Origin: Kingella negevensis
Lineage (GTDB): Bacteria > Pseudomonadota > Gammaproteobacteria > Burkholderiales > Neisseriaceae
Reading direction: 5' to 3'
DNA: 64,000 nt
Assembly: GCF_030177895.1 (NCBI RefSeq)
Contig: NZ_CP123448.1
Location: forward strand, 2,078,108 to 2,142,107
Numbering within the stretch: the first letter of the stretch is position 1; each line of letters begins with the position of its first letter. The notes under the pieces are model-generated. The model was not told the origin of the DNA. It ran no database searches and saw only the letters and a program-made list of their open reading frames with translations. Of this stretch, positions 34,197 through 42,717 are shown in pieces. Both the position numbers and the translations under genes were made by a program.

Positions 34197-35870
34197 TTAG
34201 TTTTTACCTAAAGATGCTTTCAACAAGTCACCCAAGCTAGTTGTACCAGCGTTTGCAGGTGCTGCAGATTGAGCCGCTTTCAAAGCGTCTTCGTTTGCTT
34301 TAGCGTCTTTAGCTTTAACAGACAATTTGATGCTGCGGTTTTTGCGGTCAACAGTTACGATAACTGCTTCAACTTCGTCGCCTTCTTTAACTTTAGTAGT
34401 CAAATCTTCAACACGTTCGCTGTCAAATTCAGAAGCAGGCAAGTAACCTTCAACTTCGTCAACCAATACAATTACTGCACCTTTAGCTTCAACAGATTTC
34501 ACAGTACCTTTAACCAAAGCACCTTTGTCGTTCATAGCCAAGAAGTTGTTGAATGGGTCGCCTTCCAATTGTTTGATACCCAAAGAAATGCGTTCTTTTT
34601 CAACGTCGATTGCCAATACAACCGCTTCAACTTCTTCACCTTTTTTGTATTTACGAACAGCTTCTTCGCCAGCTTCAGTCCAAGACAAGTCAGATAAGTG
34701 AACCAAACCATCGATGTTACCAGGCAAGCCTACAAACACGCCGAAATCAGTGATTGATTTAACTGCGCCTTTAATTTTGTCGCCTTTGTTGTAGTTTGCT
34801 TCAAATTCTTGCCATGGGTTAGCTTGGCATTGTTTCATGCCCAAGCTGATGCGGCGTTTGTCTTCGTCGATGTCCAAAATCATCACTTCAACTTCGTCGC
34901 CCAATTGAACCACTTTGCTTGGGTGAACATTTTTGTTTGTCCAGTCCATTTCAGAAACGTGAACCAAACCTTCGATGCCTTGTTCGATTTCAACGAATGC
35001 ACCGTAGTCAGTCAAGTTAGATACTTTACCGAACAAGCGAGTGCCTGTTGGGTAACGACGAGCCAAACCATTCCATGGGTCTTCGCCCAATTGTTTCAAG
35101 CCCAAAGAAACGCGTTGTTTGTCTTGGTCAAAGCGCAATACTTTAGCTTCAACTTCTTGACCCACTTCTAACACTTCGCTTGGGTGTTTCACACGACGCC
35201 ATGCCAAATCAGTGATGTGCAACAAGCCATCGATGCCGCCCAAATCAACGAATGCACCGTAATCAGTGATGTTTTTAACGATACCTTTAACCACAGTACC
35301 TTCTTGCAAGTTTTCCATCAACGCTTTGCGCTCTTCGCCCAAAGTTGCTTCCAACACTACACGACGTGAAACCACAACATTGTTGCGTTTACGGTCTAAT
35401 TTAATCACTTTAAATTCAACTTCTTTGCCTTCAAAGTGTGAAGTATCTTTGATAGGACGAACGTCCAACAAAGAACCTGGCAAGAACGCGCGAATGCTGT
35501 TAATCATCACAGTCAAGCCGCCTTTAACTTTGCCGTTAATCACGCCAGACAAGATTTCGCCATCTTCCATTGCTTCTTCCAAAGCAATCCAGTCAGCAGC
35601 GCGGCGCGCTTTTTCGCGAGACAATTTAGTTTCACCGAAACCGTTTTCAACAGATTCGATAGTTACAGTAACGAAATCGCCTACTTTAACTTCCAATTCG
35701 CCTTGAGCGTTTTTGAATTCTGCAACATCAATCAAAGATTCAGATTTCAAGCCAGCGTTCACGATAACGAATTTATCAGTGATTTCAACTACTTCAGCAG
35801 TGATGACTTCGCCGTGGCTCATCTCTTGGGTGTTAAATGATTCTTCCAATAACTGGGCAAAATTTTCCAT
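34197..35870 (-). CDS. rpsA: 30S ribosomal protein S1
   Basis: The 557-residue protein has six S1 OB-fold repeats, the last four highly alike (for example [28 protein letters not shown] segments, each followed by a K..R.SLG.KQL motif). It tethers mRNA to the 30S subunit during initiation. Codon choice is strongly biased and the gene contains no uptake word, both typical of a highly expressed core gene. The end differs slightly from E. coli: an Ala-rich stretch then [12 protein letters not shown]. It is followed by ihfB. Confidence 0.98.
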   Translation of the reverse strand: MENFAQLLEESFNTQEMSHGEVITAEVVEITDKFVIVNAGLKSESLIDVAEFKNAQGELEVKVGDFVTVTIESVENGFGETKLSREKARRAADWIALEEAMEDGEILSGVINGKVKGGLTVMINSIRAFLPGSLLDVRPIKDTSHFEGKEVEFKVIKLDRKRNNVVVSRRVVLEATLGEERKALMENLQEGTVVKGIVKNITDYGAFVDLGGIDGLLHITDLAWRRVKHPSEVLEVGQEVEAKVLRFDQDKQRVSLGLKQLGEDPWNGLARRYPTGTRLFGKVSNLTDYGAFVEIEQGIEGLVHVSEMDWTNKNVHPSKVVQLGDEVEVMILDIDEDKRRISLGMKQCQANPWQEFEANYNKGDKIKGAVKSITDFGVFVGLPGNIDGLVHLSDLSWTEAGEEAVRKYKKGEEVEAVVLAIDVEKERISLGIKQLEGDPFNNFLAMNDKGALVKGTVKSVEAKGAVIVLVDEVEGYLPASEFDSERVEDLTTKVKEGDEVEAVIVTVDRKNRSIKLSVKAKDAKANEDALKAAQSAAPANAGTTSLGDLLKASLGKN

Positions 35871-35923
35871 GTTGGTTTTGCTTTCAATGCACTGCCAGAG
35901 TGTGCGGGGTAAGGTTGATTATG

Positions 35924-35948
35924 CGCTTGCGTCTCTGGCTCGCAAGCG
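35924..35948 (-). promoter_or_regulatory. Hairpin in the rpsA 5' leader
   Basis: CGCTTGCG and CGCAAGCG form a perfect 8-bp stem with a 9-base loop, about 55-75 bases before the rpsA start. Leaders of rpsA are autoregulated by S1 in other bacteria, so this may be part of a control structure; it could also be a chance hairpin. Confidence 0.35.
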
Positions 35949-36043
35949 AAAGAAAAATATATTTTCAGGCTGCATAAAATATATCGCAGCCTGAAAAGAG
36001 AACTTGCGCATTATACGCTATTTTTAGCTACTATCAAGCTGTT

Positions 36044-36697
36044 TTATTTACTTTTTTCGTACCAAGCCAAAACTTGTGCAACGGTTTCTTCAATGCCTAA
36101 ATTTGAAGTATCCAATAATTTTGCGTCAGGTAATTGGCGCAATGGTGCAACAGGGCGATTTTTATCCGCTTCATCACGCGCTTCAATGTCTGTCAAAATT
36201 TGCTCAAATTCACAGCCTGAAAGTGGCACGTTGATTTGTTTGGCGCGGCGTTCAGCGCGGATTTGTGCGCTGGCGGTTAAGAAAATTTTGAGTTGCGCTT
36301 CAGGGAAGACAATTGAACCCATATCGCGTCCGTCTGCAACCAAGCCTTGTTCTGTTAAGAAATCGCGTTGGCGTTGCAATAATGCGCTGCGAACGGCGGG
36401 TAATTTGGCAACGGCTGACGCGCCCATGCCGATGTGTTCGCTGCGAATGGCTTGTGAAACGTCATTGCCTGCGAGCAATACAGTTTGACCTGCAAATTCT
36501 ACGGGCAGAGTGGTGGCGAGTTGGGCGATGGCGGTTTCGTCTGTCCATGTGATTTGGTTTTGTTCGGCGTGTAGGGCGGTGAGGCGGTAGAGTGAGCCTG
36601 AGTCTAAATATGCCCAACCCAGCGTGGCGGCGACGCGTGCGGCGATTGTGCCTTTGCCTGACGCTGACGGTCCGTCAATGGCGATGACTTTTTGCAT
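36044..36697 (-). CDS. cmk: Cytidylate kinase
   Basis: The 217-residue cytoplasmic enzyme phosphorylates CMP and dCMP. P-loop GPSASGKGT lies at 8-16, and the NMP-binding region includes LDSGSLYRLTAL; GRDMGSIVFPEA is the conserved GRD(I/M)G motif. It lies upstream of rpsA, separated by 173 bp with uptake words. GGAGAAACAAAAA precedes the ATG. Length is slightly short for the family (about 225) but complete. Confidence 0.96.
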   Translation of the reverse strand: MQKVIAIDGPSASGKGTIAARVAATLGWAYLDSGSLYRLTALHAEQNQITWTDETAIAQLATTLPVEFAGQTVLLAGNDVSQAIRSEHIGMGASAVAKLPAVRSALLQRQRDFLTEQGLVADGRDMGSIVFPEAQLKIFLTASAQIRAERRAKQINVPLSGCEFEQILTDIEARDEADKNRPVAPLRQLPDAKLLDTSNLGIEETVAQVLAWYEKSK

Positions 36698-36892
36698 TTT
36701 TTGTTTCTCCGAATAATTTTTCAGGCTGCTTTTTATTGATTGGCAAAATGCAGCCTGAAACGTATTTTGCTAAAAGCTTGTGAAGTGCTGTTTTTGCAGC
36801 CTGAATTGAAATTGTTGATTTAGAAATTTATACACTAAAAGGCAGCCTGAAACTTATTTTTCGGGCTGCCTGAAAGTCGCGCATTATATCAA

Positions 36893-37948
36893 TTATGCTA
36901 ACGGTGCTAACAGTTTCGCAAATGCGTCTTCAAATTGTTTCAAACCATCATTTTGTAAACGCGTTGCCAAAGTTTCCAAATCAATGCCCAATTTTTCGGC
37001 TTCGGCGATGTTGGCTAACGCTTGCTCGGTGTTTTCAGGCAGAGTGATAGCGGCTGTGCCGTGGTCGATATAGGCTTTTAATGTGGCATCTGGCACGGTG
37101 TTTACGGTGTGATCGCCAATCAAGCTGTCCACATACAAAGTGTCTGGATACGCTGGATTTTTCACGCCTGTTGATGCCCATAGCAACGATACTTTGTGTG
37201 CGCCTTTTGCGGTTAATGGGGCGAAGTCTGTGCCTGCAAAATAGTTCGCCCAATCTTGATAAGCGGCTTTTGCCAACGAAATGGCGATTTTGCCTTGCAA
37301 GTTTTCAGGCAGCGTGGCATCTAATGCGCCGTCCACGCGTGAAATGAAGAAGCTGGCTACCACTTGAATTTTGCTCACGTCGCCGCCGTTTGCTGCTAAT
37401 TGGGTTAAACCTGCGGTGTAGGCTGCGTATGATTTCAGGGTTTGGGTGCGTGAGAATAATAGGGTTAGGTTCACGTTGATGCCGCTTGCCACTAATTCGG
37501 TCAGTGCAACTAAACCTTCGTCTGTGGCGGGTACTTTAATCATGACGTTTGGACGGTTAATTGCGGTGTGTAGGCGTTTGGCTTCGGCGATTGTGCCTTG
37601 CGCGTCGCATGATAATTCTGGCGATACTTCTAGGCTCACGAAACCTGTTTTGCCGTTGGTGCTGTCAAATTCGGCACGGCACACGTCGCAGGCAGCCTGA
37701 ACGTCTTCAATCGCTAATTTTTCGTAGATGTCTTTTGCGCTTTTGCCTTGTTGTTTCAAGGCTGCGATTTCTTGTGTGTAGAGTGGGTCGCCTGAAAAGG
37801 CTTTTTGGAAAATGGCTGGGTTTGAGGTTACGCCGCACACGCCGTCTTTCAGAAAGGCTGCTAATTCGCCACTTTGCACGAGGCTGCGTGAGAGGTTGTC
37901 TAACCAGATTTGTTGTCCTAATTGTTTTACATTTGCCAAGATGGTCAT
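36893..37948 (-). CDS. tal: Transaldolase
   Basis: The 351-residue enzyme of the non-oxidative pentose phosphate pathway moves a dihydroxyacetone unit between sugar phosphates through a Schiff base. The Schiff-base lysine is K138 in [11 protein letters not shown], and the conserved [12 protein letters not shown] lies at 39-50. Its length and N-terminal form fit the longer Tal class found in beta-proteobacteria and actinobacteria. kdsD lies divergently 497 bp away, as tal and kpsF are neighbours in Neisseria. No regulator binding site was recognised upstream. Confidence 0.96.
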   Translation of the reverse strand: MTILANVKQLGQQIWLDNLSRSLVQSGELAAFLKDGVCGVTSNPAIFQKAFSGDPLYTQEIAALKQQGKSAKDIYEKLAIEDVQAACDVCRAEFDSTNGKTGFVSLEVSPELSCDAQGTIAEAKRLHTAINRPNVMIKVPATDEGLVALTELVASGINVNLTLLFSRTQTLKSYAAYTAGLTQLAANGGDVSKIQVVASFFISRVDGALDATLPENLQGKIAISLAKAAYQDWANYFAGTDFAPLTAKGAHKVSLLWASTGVKNPAYPDTLYVDSLIGDHTVNTVPDATLKAYIDHGTAAITLPENTEQALANIAEAEKLGIDLETLATRLQNDGLKQFEDAFAKLLAPLA

Positions 37949-38039
37949 GGGCTATTCCTCTTTGAAAACTGGGTTGAAAAGTCAAATCGTAAACCTTTTT
38001 TTACAATTTGGATAGTGTTTTCAGGCTGCCTGAAAATTG

Positions 38040-38147
38040 TATAGTTGATGCACTTATCTTTTAATACTGCGTTGCCAACGCTCTTATGTACCACGCGTAC
38101 ACGGCGGGCGTTGTCGCCTTGTCCTGATTTGAATTTAATCCACGATA
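38040..38147. mobile_element. Correia-like miniature element, degenerate copy 3
   Basis: The 108-bp sequence keeps the interior (ACTGCGTTGCCAACGCTCTT, GGCGGGCGTTGTCGCC, CCTTGTCCTG) and right end (GAATTTAATCCACGATA) of the elements at 13940 and 50547. The left end has diverged (TATAGTTGATGCAC). It is probably an old copy. Confidence 0.75.
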
Positions 38148-38394
38148 AAACCTCTAAAAATAAAATTATAGTGATTTGAATTGTTGTGGGAAATCCACGA
38201 GTCAATAGTATGATTAATTTAGTATAGATATTTTGATTTATATGATTTAAATTTTATTTAAATTAATATGTTTATTGTATAAAGATAATGGTTTTATTGT
38301 TAAAATAACCATATGATATATATAAATATTTTGATGCAGCCTGAAAATGGGCTTGTTGAACTAATGATACAGTTTCAATGTGAGCAGAAAAGTT

Positions 38395-38400
38395 TATAAT
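38395..38400 (+). promoter_or_regulatory. Probable -10 box of kdsD
   Basis: TATAAT lies 46 bases before the chosen kdsD start. The possible -35 (TTTCAA at 38373-38378) is weak. Confidence 0.4.
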
Positions 38401-38445
38401 CTGCCCTCTTGTTGAAAACACAAATTGGAAAGGTGCAAGTTAATC

Positions 38446-39414
38446 ATGCAACAAAAATATTTGGAATGGGCAGTTTCTGCCTTGAATACAGAAGCGGATT
38501 CAATCCATGAAATCGCCACGCAGTTAAACGACACGTTTATTCAAGCAGTTCAAGCGATTTTGCATTGCCAAGGGCGCGTGATTGTGATGGGCATGGGTAA
38601 GTCGGGACACGTTGGGCGCAAGATTTCTGCCACGTTGGCTTCCACTGGCACAGCTTCGTTTTTTATTCACCCAGCCGAAGCCGCGCATGGGGATTTGGGC
38701 ATGATTGTGGACGGCGATGTGGTGATTGCTTTGTCTAATTCAGGCGAGAGCGATGAAATTTTAGCGATTGTGCCTGCGCTGAAACGCAAAAATACCACGC
38801 TGATTTGTATCACGTCTAAACCGCAGTCAAGCATGGCAAAGCACGCGGATATTCACATTCAGGCTGCGGTTTCGCAAGAGGCGTGTCCGCTTGGTCTTGC
38901 GCCAACTTCTAGCACCACGGCGGTTTTGGCGTTGGGCGATGCGTTGGCGATTGTGTTGTTGAAAGCGCGTCAGTTCACATCGGAAGATTTTGCGTTGAGC
39001 CATCCAGCGGGCAGTTTGGGCAGACGTTTGCTGCTGACGGTGGGCGATTTAATGCACTCTGACAGCGAGTTGCCTGCGGTTGAAGAACACACTTTGCTGA
39101 AAACAGCAATTGTGAAAATGAGCGAAAAAGGTTTGGGTATGCTGGCGATTGTAGATGCTTCAGGCTGCCTGAAAGGGATTTTGACGGACGGGGATTTGCG
39201 CCGCTTGTTTGAAAAGCGCGACACGTTTGCTGGTTTAACGGTGAACGATGTGATGCACGTTTCGCCGCATTCTATTACGCCTGAGAAACTGGCAAGCGAA
39301 GCGGTGAAATTCATGCAAGATAAACGTGTGAGCGGTTTGCTGGTGTGTGATGAAGCTGGGAAATTGGTGGGTGCGTTGAATATGCACGATTTGTTAAAAG
39401 CACGTGTGGTTTGA
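38446..39414 (+). CDS. kdsD: Arabinose-5-phosphate isomerase KdsD/KpsF
   Basis: From ATG at 38446 the protein is 322 residues. An N-terminal SIS sugar-isomerase domain (GRVIVMGMGKSGHVGRKISATL, then PAEAAHGDLGM and LSNSGESDEI) is followed by two CBS domains (MHSDSELPAV... and VNDVMHVSPHSITPEKLA). It interconverts ribulose-5-phosphate and arabinose-5-phosphate for KDO synthesis; kdsA is at 47.9 kb. A TTG start at 38425 would add seven residues but overlaps the GGAAAGG Shine-Dalgarno, so it was rejected. The kdsC-lptC-lptA genes that often follow are not present; the next gene converges. Confidence 0.95.
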   Translation: MQQKYLEWAVSALNTEADSIHEIATQLNDTFIQAVQAILHCQGRVIVMGMGKSGHVGRKISATLASTGTASFFIHPAEAAHGDLGMIVDGDVVIALSNSGESDEILAIVPALKRKNTTLICITSKPQSSMAKHADIHIQAAVSQEACPLGLAPTSSTTAVLALGDALAIVLLKARQFTSEDFALSHPAGSLGRRLLLTVGDLMHSDSELPAVEEHTLLKTAIVKMSEKGLGMLAIVDASGCLKGILTDGDLRRLFEKRDTFAGLTVNDVMHVSPHSITPEKLASEAVKFMQDKRVSGLLVCDEAGKLVGALNMHDLLKARVV

Positions 39415-39416
39415 TG

Positions 39417-39493
39417 GTTTTCAGGCTGCTTTTGTATGAAAAGCAGCCTGAAACAAAACGCAGCCTGAAAATGGTTTTTCAGGCTGTGTTTTT
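39417..39493. terminator. Cluster of four uptake words forming two terminator hairpins
   Basis: TTTTCAGGCTGCTTTT pairs with AAAAGCAGCCTGAAA (39417-39453), and AAACGCAGCCTGAAAA pairs with TTTTTCAGGCTGTGTTTTT (39456-39493). They lie between convergent genes. Confidence 0.7.
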
Positions 39494-41107
39494 TTATAGG
39501 TTTTCCCAATAAGGAAACTTAGCATTACTTGGAAACTGATAATTATCTGCCCACCAAGGCACAAACGCGGTGTTAGTTTTATCTTGTAACCCAATCATAA
39601 AGCGCAAATTATTATCTAACTGAGTGGCATCGATGGCTTTATCTTGGTTTGCACCTTTGGGTAACGCAAGTTGGTTGTGCCACAACACTACAGGTATGCG
39701 ATAACCTGCTTGCGTGGTTGGGCTGTGTCCTGCAAAGTCTTTCACGTGTCCCACTTCATTGCCGTGGTCGGACAGGAAAATCAAGCCGCGTGATTCAGCT
39801 TTGTCTTGCTTGAGCATCGTGAAAATGTTGTTGAACACCCAATCTTGATAAGCGACGCTGTTGTCGTATTCATCGCGCAGATTTTTTGTCCACGAGCTGG
39901 CGTTGATTTGCGCCAATTGCGCTTGAACGGGCTGTTCTTGCGCGTTGTCTTGAGTGGGGAATAGTTTAAATTTGTCGGTGTATCGCGCGGAATAATTGGG
40001 GTGCGAACCAATCAAATGCACCACAATCAGTTTCTTCGGTGCGCTATCTGCCAACGCGTTTTTCACCAAGGGGAACAGTTCTTCATCTTTGGCAAAACTG
40101 CTGCGCCCTGAACGTTTGTTGTTGTAAATCGCTTGGTCGGTAAACGCGCCAAATAGGGAGGCGATGTAGCTGTCGTCTTGGTTGCTTAGCCAAAAGGTTT
40201 TGAAACCTGCGGATTTTGCGTCTGCAAGAATGCTTTTGGTTGGTACGTATTCAGGTTGCGCGGCTGGCACATCGGTTAAGATGGATTTCACTGCACCTAA
40301 TGTGGACGGATAACCTGAATAGGCATTGCAGAAAATCGTCAGTTCGTTTTGTGCGGCGAACATATTGGGGTTGGTGTGGCGTGGGTAGCCGCAAGAATGT
40401 AAATTGTAGCTGGTTAAACTTTCGGAAATAATCAGGATAATGGTTTGTTTTTCTTGAAAGTTTGGTAGCTTGCTGATATTTTGTTGAGCGTATTGCGTCC
40501 AGTTGTGTTGCCAGTTTTGGTGTTCAACCAGTTGGGCTTTGAACTGCTGGATAGATTTGACGTAGTTGCGCCAAAAAATGGGGGGCGACACGGCGCGAAT
40601 GGGTTTGATTGCCCATGCGGTTACGCACAGCAAACCGATGATAATCGGCAAAATCCATGTGCTTTTTTGGTTTTTTTGGACAAGTGGGCAGTCGCGGTTG
40701 TAGATTTTGGTGAACAGAAAATAGCTCAGCACGCCCAAGCCAACAAATACGGCACTGGCGACACCTAAATAGGGCAAGCTGTGCGTGAAATATTCTGTGG
40801 CTTCGTTGAGCGATGTGTTGGCGATGGATTGAACGATGAAATAGGCGTTGATTTTGCTGTTATACAGCAGCCATGTGGCGGACAAAGTCATGCTGTGAAG
40901 CAAGAATAGGGCGTACCACAAGATTGCCAGCACAAAATAAATTTTGCTGCGTTTTTTGTGGAATAGGGCGATGAATGCGTTGCCCAGCAAAGAGAGAAAG
41001 CCGATTTTTAAACCGTCCGTTACGTCGCCTGAATAGGCAAGTAAACCGCCGATGATGATGGACGGTAAGAGCAAGATAAGATAGTTGATGAAGTATTTTT
41101 TGTTCAT
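39494..41107 (-). CDS. Phosphoethanolamine transferase (sulfatase-fold, EptA/Lpt family)
   Basis: The 537-residue inner-membrane enzyme has five N-terminal membrane segments (about 6-24, 34-50, 56-80, 110-132, 150-168) and a periplasmic sulfatase-fold domain. The metal/nucleophile segment LIISESLTSYNLHSCGYPRHTNP has E229 and candidate nucleophile T232, and the C-terminal metal motif is FLSDHGNEVGH. It moves phosphoethanolamine from phosphatidylethanolamine to LOS core, lipid A or another surface glycan. Which acceptor it uses is not clear: it is not an obvious copy of Neisseria LptA (lipid A), Lpt3 or Lpt6. It is a single gene flanked by uptake-word hairpins. Confidence 0.85.
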   Translation of the reverse strand: MNKKYFINYLILLLPSIIIGGLLAYSGDVTDGLKIGFLSLLGNAFIALFHKKRSKIYFVLAILWYALFLLHSMTLSATWLLYNSKINAYFIVQSIANTSLNEATEYFTHSLPYLGVASAVFVGLGVLSYFLFTKIYNRDCPLVQKNQKSTWILPIIIGLLCVTAWAIKPIRAVSPPIFWRNYVKSIQQFKAQLVEHQNWQHNWTQYAQQNISKLPNFQEKQTIILIISESLTSYNLHSCGYPRHTNPNMFAAQNELTIFCNAYSGYPSTLGAVKSILTDVPAAQPEYVPTKSILADAKSAGFKTFWLSNQDDSYIASLFGAFTDQAIYNNKRSGRSSFAKDEELFPLVKNALADSAPKKLIVVHLIGSHPNYSARYTDKFKLFPTQDNAQEQPVQAQLAQINASSWTKNLRDEYDNSVAYQDWVFNNIFTMLKQDKAESRGLIFLSDHGNEVGHVKDFAGHSPTTQAGYRIPVVLWHNQLALPKGANQDKAIDATQLDNNLRFMIGLQDKTNTAFVPWWADNYQFPSNAKFPYWENL

Positions 41108-41168
41108 TTAGGGAAATCCTTTGTTTTTCAGGCTGCGTCTAAAGAAAAAGGATTGTAAAGGAAAATGG

Positions 41169-41206
41169 AAAATGCAGCCTGAAAAAGTTTTTCAGGCTGC
41201 ATTTTT
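41169..41206. terminator. Uptake-word inverted repeat hairpin
   Basis: AAAATGCAGCCTGAAAAA and TTTTTCAGGCTGCATTTTT form a long perfect hairpin between sucB and the upstream end of the phosphoethanolamine transferase gene. Confidence 0.7.
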
Positions 41207-41230
41207 GATAAATGATAGAAAATTTTGCTT

Positions 41231-41444
41231 GGTAGGGACAAGGTTTACCCCATAGGTATCTACACAAGTTCTGCAATGGAGCGTCGGTGGCTCGCCGATA
41301 CATTTTAGCGTACAGAAAATGTTTATTTGCAAGCTACATCAGTAAGAAATAATACCAATTTTCCAAAATTTAACTATTTTTATCGGTGAGCCGCCGACGC
41401 TCCATATTTGTGTAGTTACCTATGGGATAAACCCTGTCTCTACC
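41231..41444. mobile_element. 214-bp composite inverted-repeat element
   Basis: The ends match in inverted orientation over about 70 bases: GGTAGGGACAAGGTTTACCC outermost, then CATAGGTATCTACACAA, then ATGGAGCGTCGGTGGCTCGC. The right end has the complements (ATCGGTGAGCCGCCGACGCTCC... TACCTATGGGATAAACCC). The centre of about 75 bp is AT-rich and not coding. It looks like a nested or composite miniature element made of repeat types seen singly at 9916 and 47784. Confidence 0.7.
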
Positions 41445-41484
41445 AAATGGCAGTTTTGCAACGCTTTCAGGCTGCATTTTGGTT

Positions 41485-42573
41485 TTACAAATCCAACAAC
41501 AACCGCGCAGGGTCTTCCAACGCATCTTTAATCGCCACCAAAGCCAACACCGCTTCACGCCCGTCAATAATTCTGTGGTCGTAAGACAGCGCAAGATACA
41601 TCATCGGACGAATCACAATTTCGTCATTTTCCACCACTGCACGGTCTTTGGTTGCATGCATGCCCAAAATCGCAGATTGCGGCGGATTGATAATTGGTGT
41701 GGACAACATAGAACCAAACGTGCCACCGTTGGTAATGCTGAACGTGCCGCCTGTTAAATCTTCAATCGCAATTTTTCCTTCTTTCGCTTTTTGCGCGAAA
41801 TTTGCAATCGTTTGCTCAATTTCAGCAATGCTCATTTGGTCTGCATCGCGCAAAATCGGTACCACCAAACCGCGCGGCGAACCAATCGCAATGCCAATAT
41901 CAAAATAACCGTGATAAATAATATCCTCGCCGTCCACAGACGCGTTCACAATCGGGAATTTTTTCAACGCCGCCACAGCCGCTTTCACAAAGAACGACAT
42001 AAAGCCCAATTTCACGCCGTGTTCTTTTTCAAACTTCTCTTTGTATTTTGCACGTAAATCCATGATTGGCTTCATGTTTACTTCGTTGAACGTGGTCAAA
42101 ATCGCGTTTTGTGCTTGCGATTCCAGTAAACGTTCCGCCACACGCGCGCGTAAACGGCTCATTGGAACGCGTTGTTCAGGGCGTTCAGTGTTTGGCAACA
42201 CAGTTGCAGCCTGAAAAACGGGCGGTTCTTCGGCGGCTGGTGTATCTTCAGCAACTGGTGTCGTTTCTGCAACAGGCGTTTCTGCTGCTGGCGCGACAGC
42301 TTCGCTGACTGTGCTTTCAGGCTGCGTTTCTTGAGCTTCGGTGTCGATGTGCGCCAAGATTTGTTGGCTGGTAACGGTGTCGCCTTCTTGTAAAAGAATG
42401 CCTACCAACACGCCTGCTTGTGGGGCTGGTACTTCCAGCACTACTTTGTCGGTTTCAATGTCTGCCAACACTTCATCACGCGCCACGGTGTCGCCTTTGG
42501 CTTTGTACCATGTCAGCAAGGTGCCTTCGGAAATGCTTTCTGAAAATACGGGTACTTTGACTTCAATAATCAT
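41485..42573 (-). CDS. sucB: Dihydrolipoyllysine succinyltransferase (E2 of 2-oxoglutarate dehydrogenase)
   Basis: The 362-residue protein has a lipoyl domain (1-80, lipoylated lysine K43 in [11 protein letters not shown]), an Ala/Pro/Glu linker (81-133) and the catalytic acyltransferase domain (from [16 protein letters not shown] at about 134, with [11 protein letters not shown] and the active-site [10 protein letters not shown] near the end). The small peripheral-subunit-binding domain that normally lies between linker and catalytic domain (SPAIRRLL...GxGVGGRLTREDV in E. coli) is absent, and the protein is about 43 residues shorter than E. coli SucB. An uptake word sits in the linker at 42206-42216. 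It lies downstream of sucA; lpd is not adjacent. GGAGAAACAAA precedes the ATG. Confidence 0.93.
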   Translation of the reverse strand: MIIEVKVPVFSESISEGTLLTWYKAKGDTVARDEVLADIETDKVVLEVPAPQAGVLVGILLQEGDTVTSQQILAHIDTEAQETQPESTVSEAVAPAAETPVAETTPVAEDTPAAEEPPVFQAATVLPNTERPEQRVPMSRLRARVAERLLESQAQNAILTTFNEVNMKPIMDLRAKYKEKFEKEHGVKLGFMSFFVKAAVAALKKFPIVNASVDGEDIIYHGYFDIGIAIGSPRGLVVPILRDADQMSIAEIEQTIANFAQKAKEGKIAIEDLTGGTFSITNGGTFGSMLSTPIINPPQSAILGMHATKDRAVVENDEIVIRPMMYLALSYDHRIIDGREAVLALVAIKDALEDPARLLLDL

Positions 42574-42591
42574 TTTGTTTCTCCTGTTTTT

Positions 42592-42707
42592 AGGAATTTG
42601 GGGTTTTCAGGCTGCTTTTTTCAGGCAGCCTGAAAACCGTGTGGATTGTGCCACGCGCACCGTTTTTCAGGCTGCGTGAAGATTTCGGTGCGTGGGACGC
42701 ACCCTAC
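42592..42707. repeat. sucA-sucB spacer: clustered uptake words and a GTGCG module pair
   Basis: Four uptake words occur within 100 bases. The inverted pair GTGTGGATTGTGCCACGCGC (from 42640) and GGTGCGTGGGACGCACCCTAC (to 42707) belongs to the family at 237-321 and 46531-46614. Confidence 0.6.
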
Positions 42708-42717
42708 AGGCGGTCTT

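Larger units (their letters stand above)
37949..38445. other. Long divergent spacer between tal and kdsD
   Basis: The spacer contains a palindromic uptake-word pair (38020-38036), a degenerate Correia-like element (38040-38147), a very AT-rich stretch (38200-38330) and, near kdsD, TATAAT at 38395-38400 that is a probable -10. No coding region is credible here. Confidence 0.55.

Noticed and set aside
35266-35706. Long frames antisense to rpsA
   Set aside because: They reflect the biased codons of a highly expressed gene on the opposite strand.
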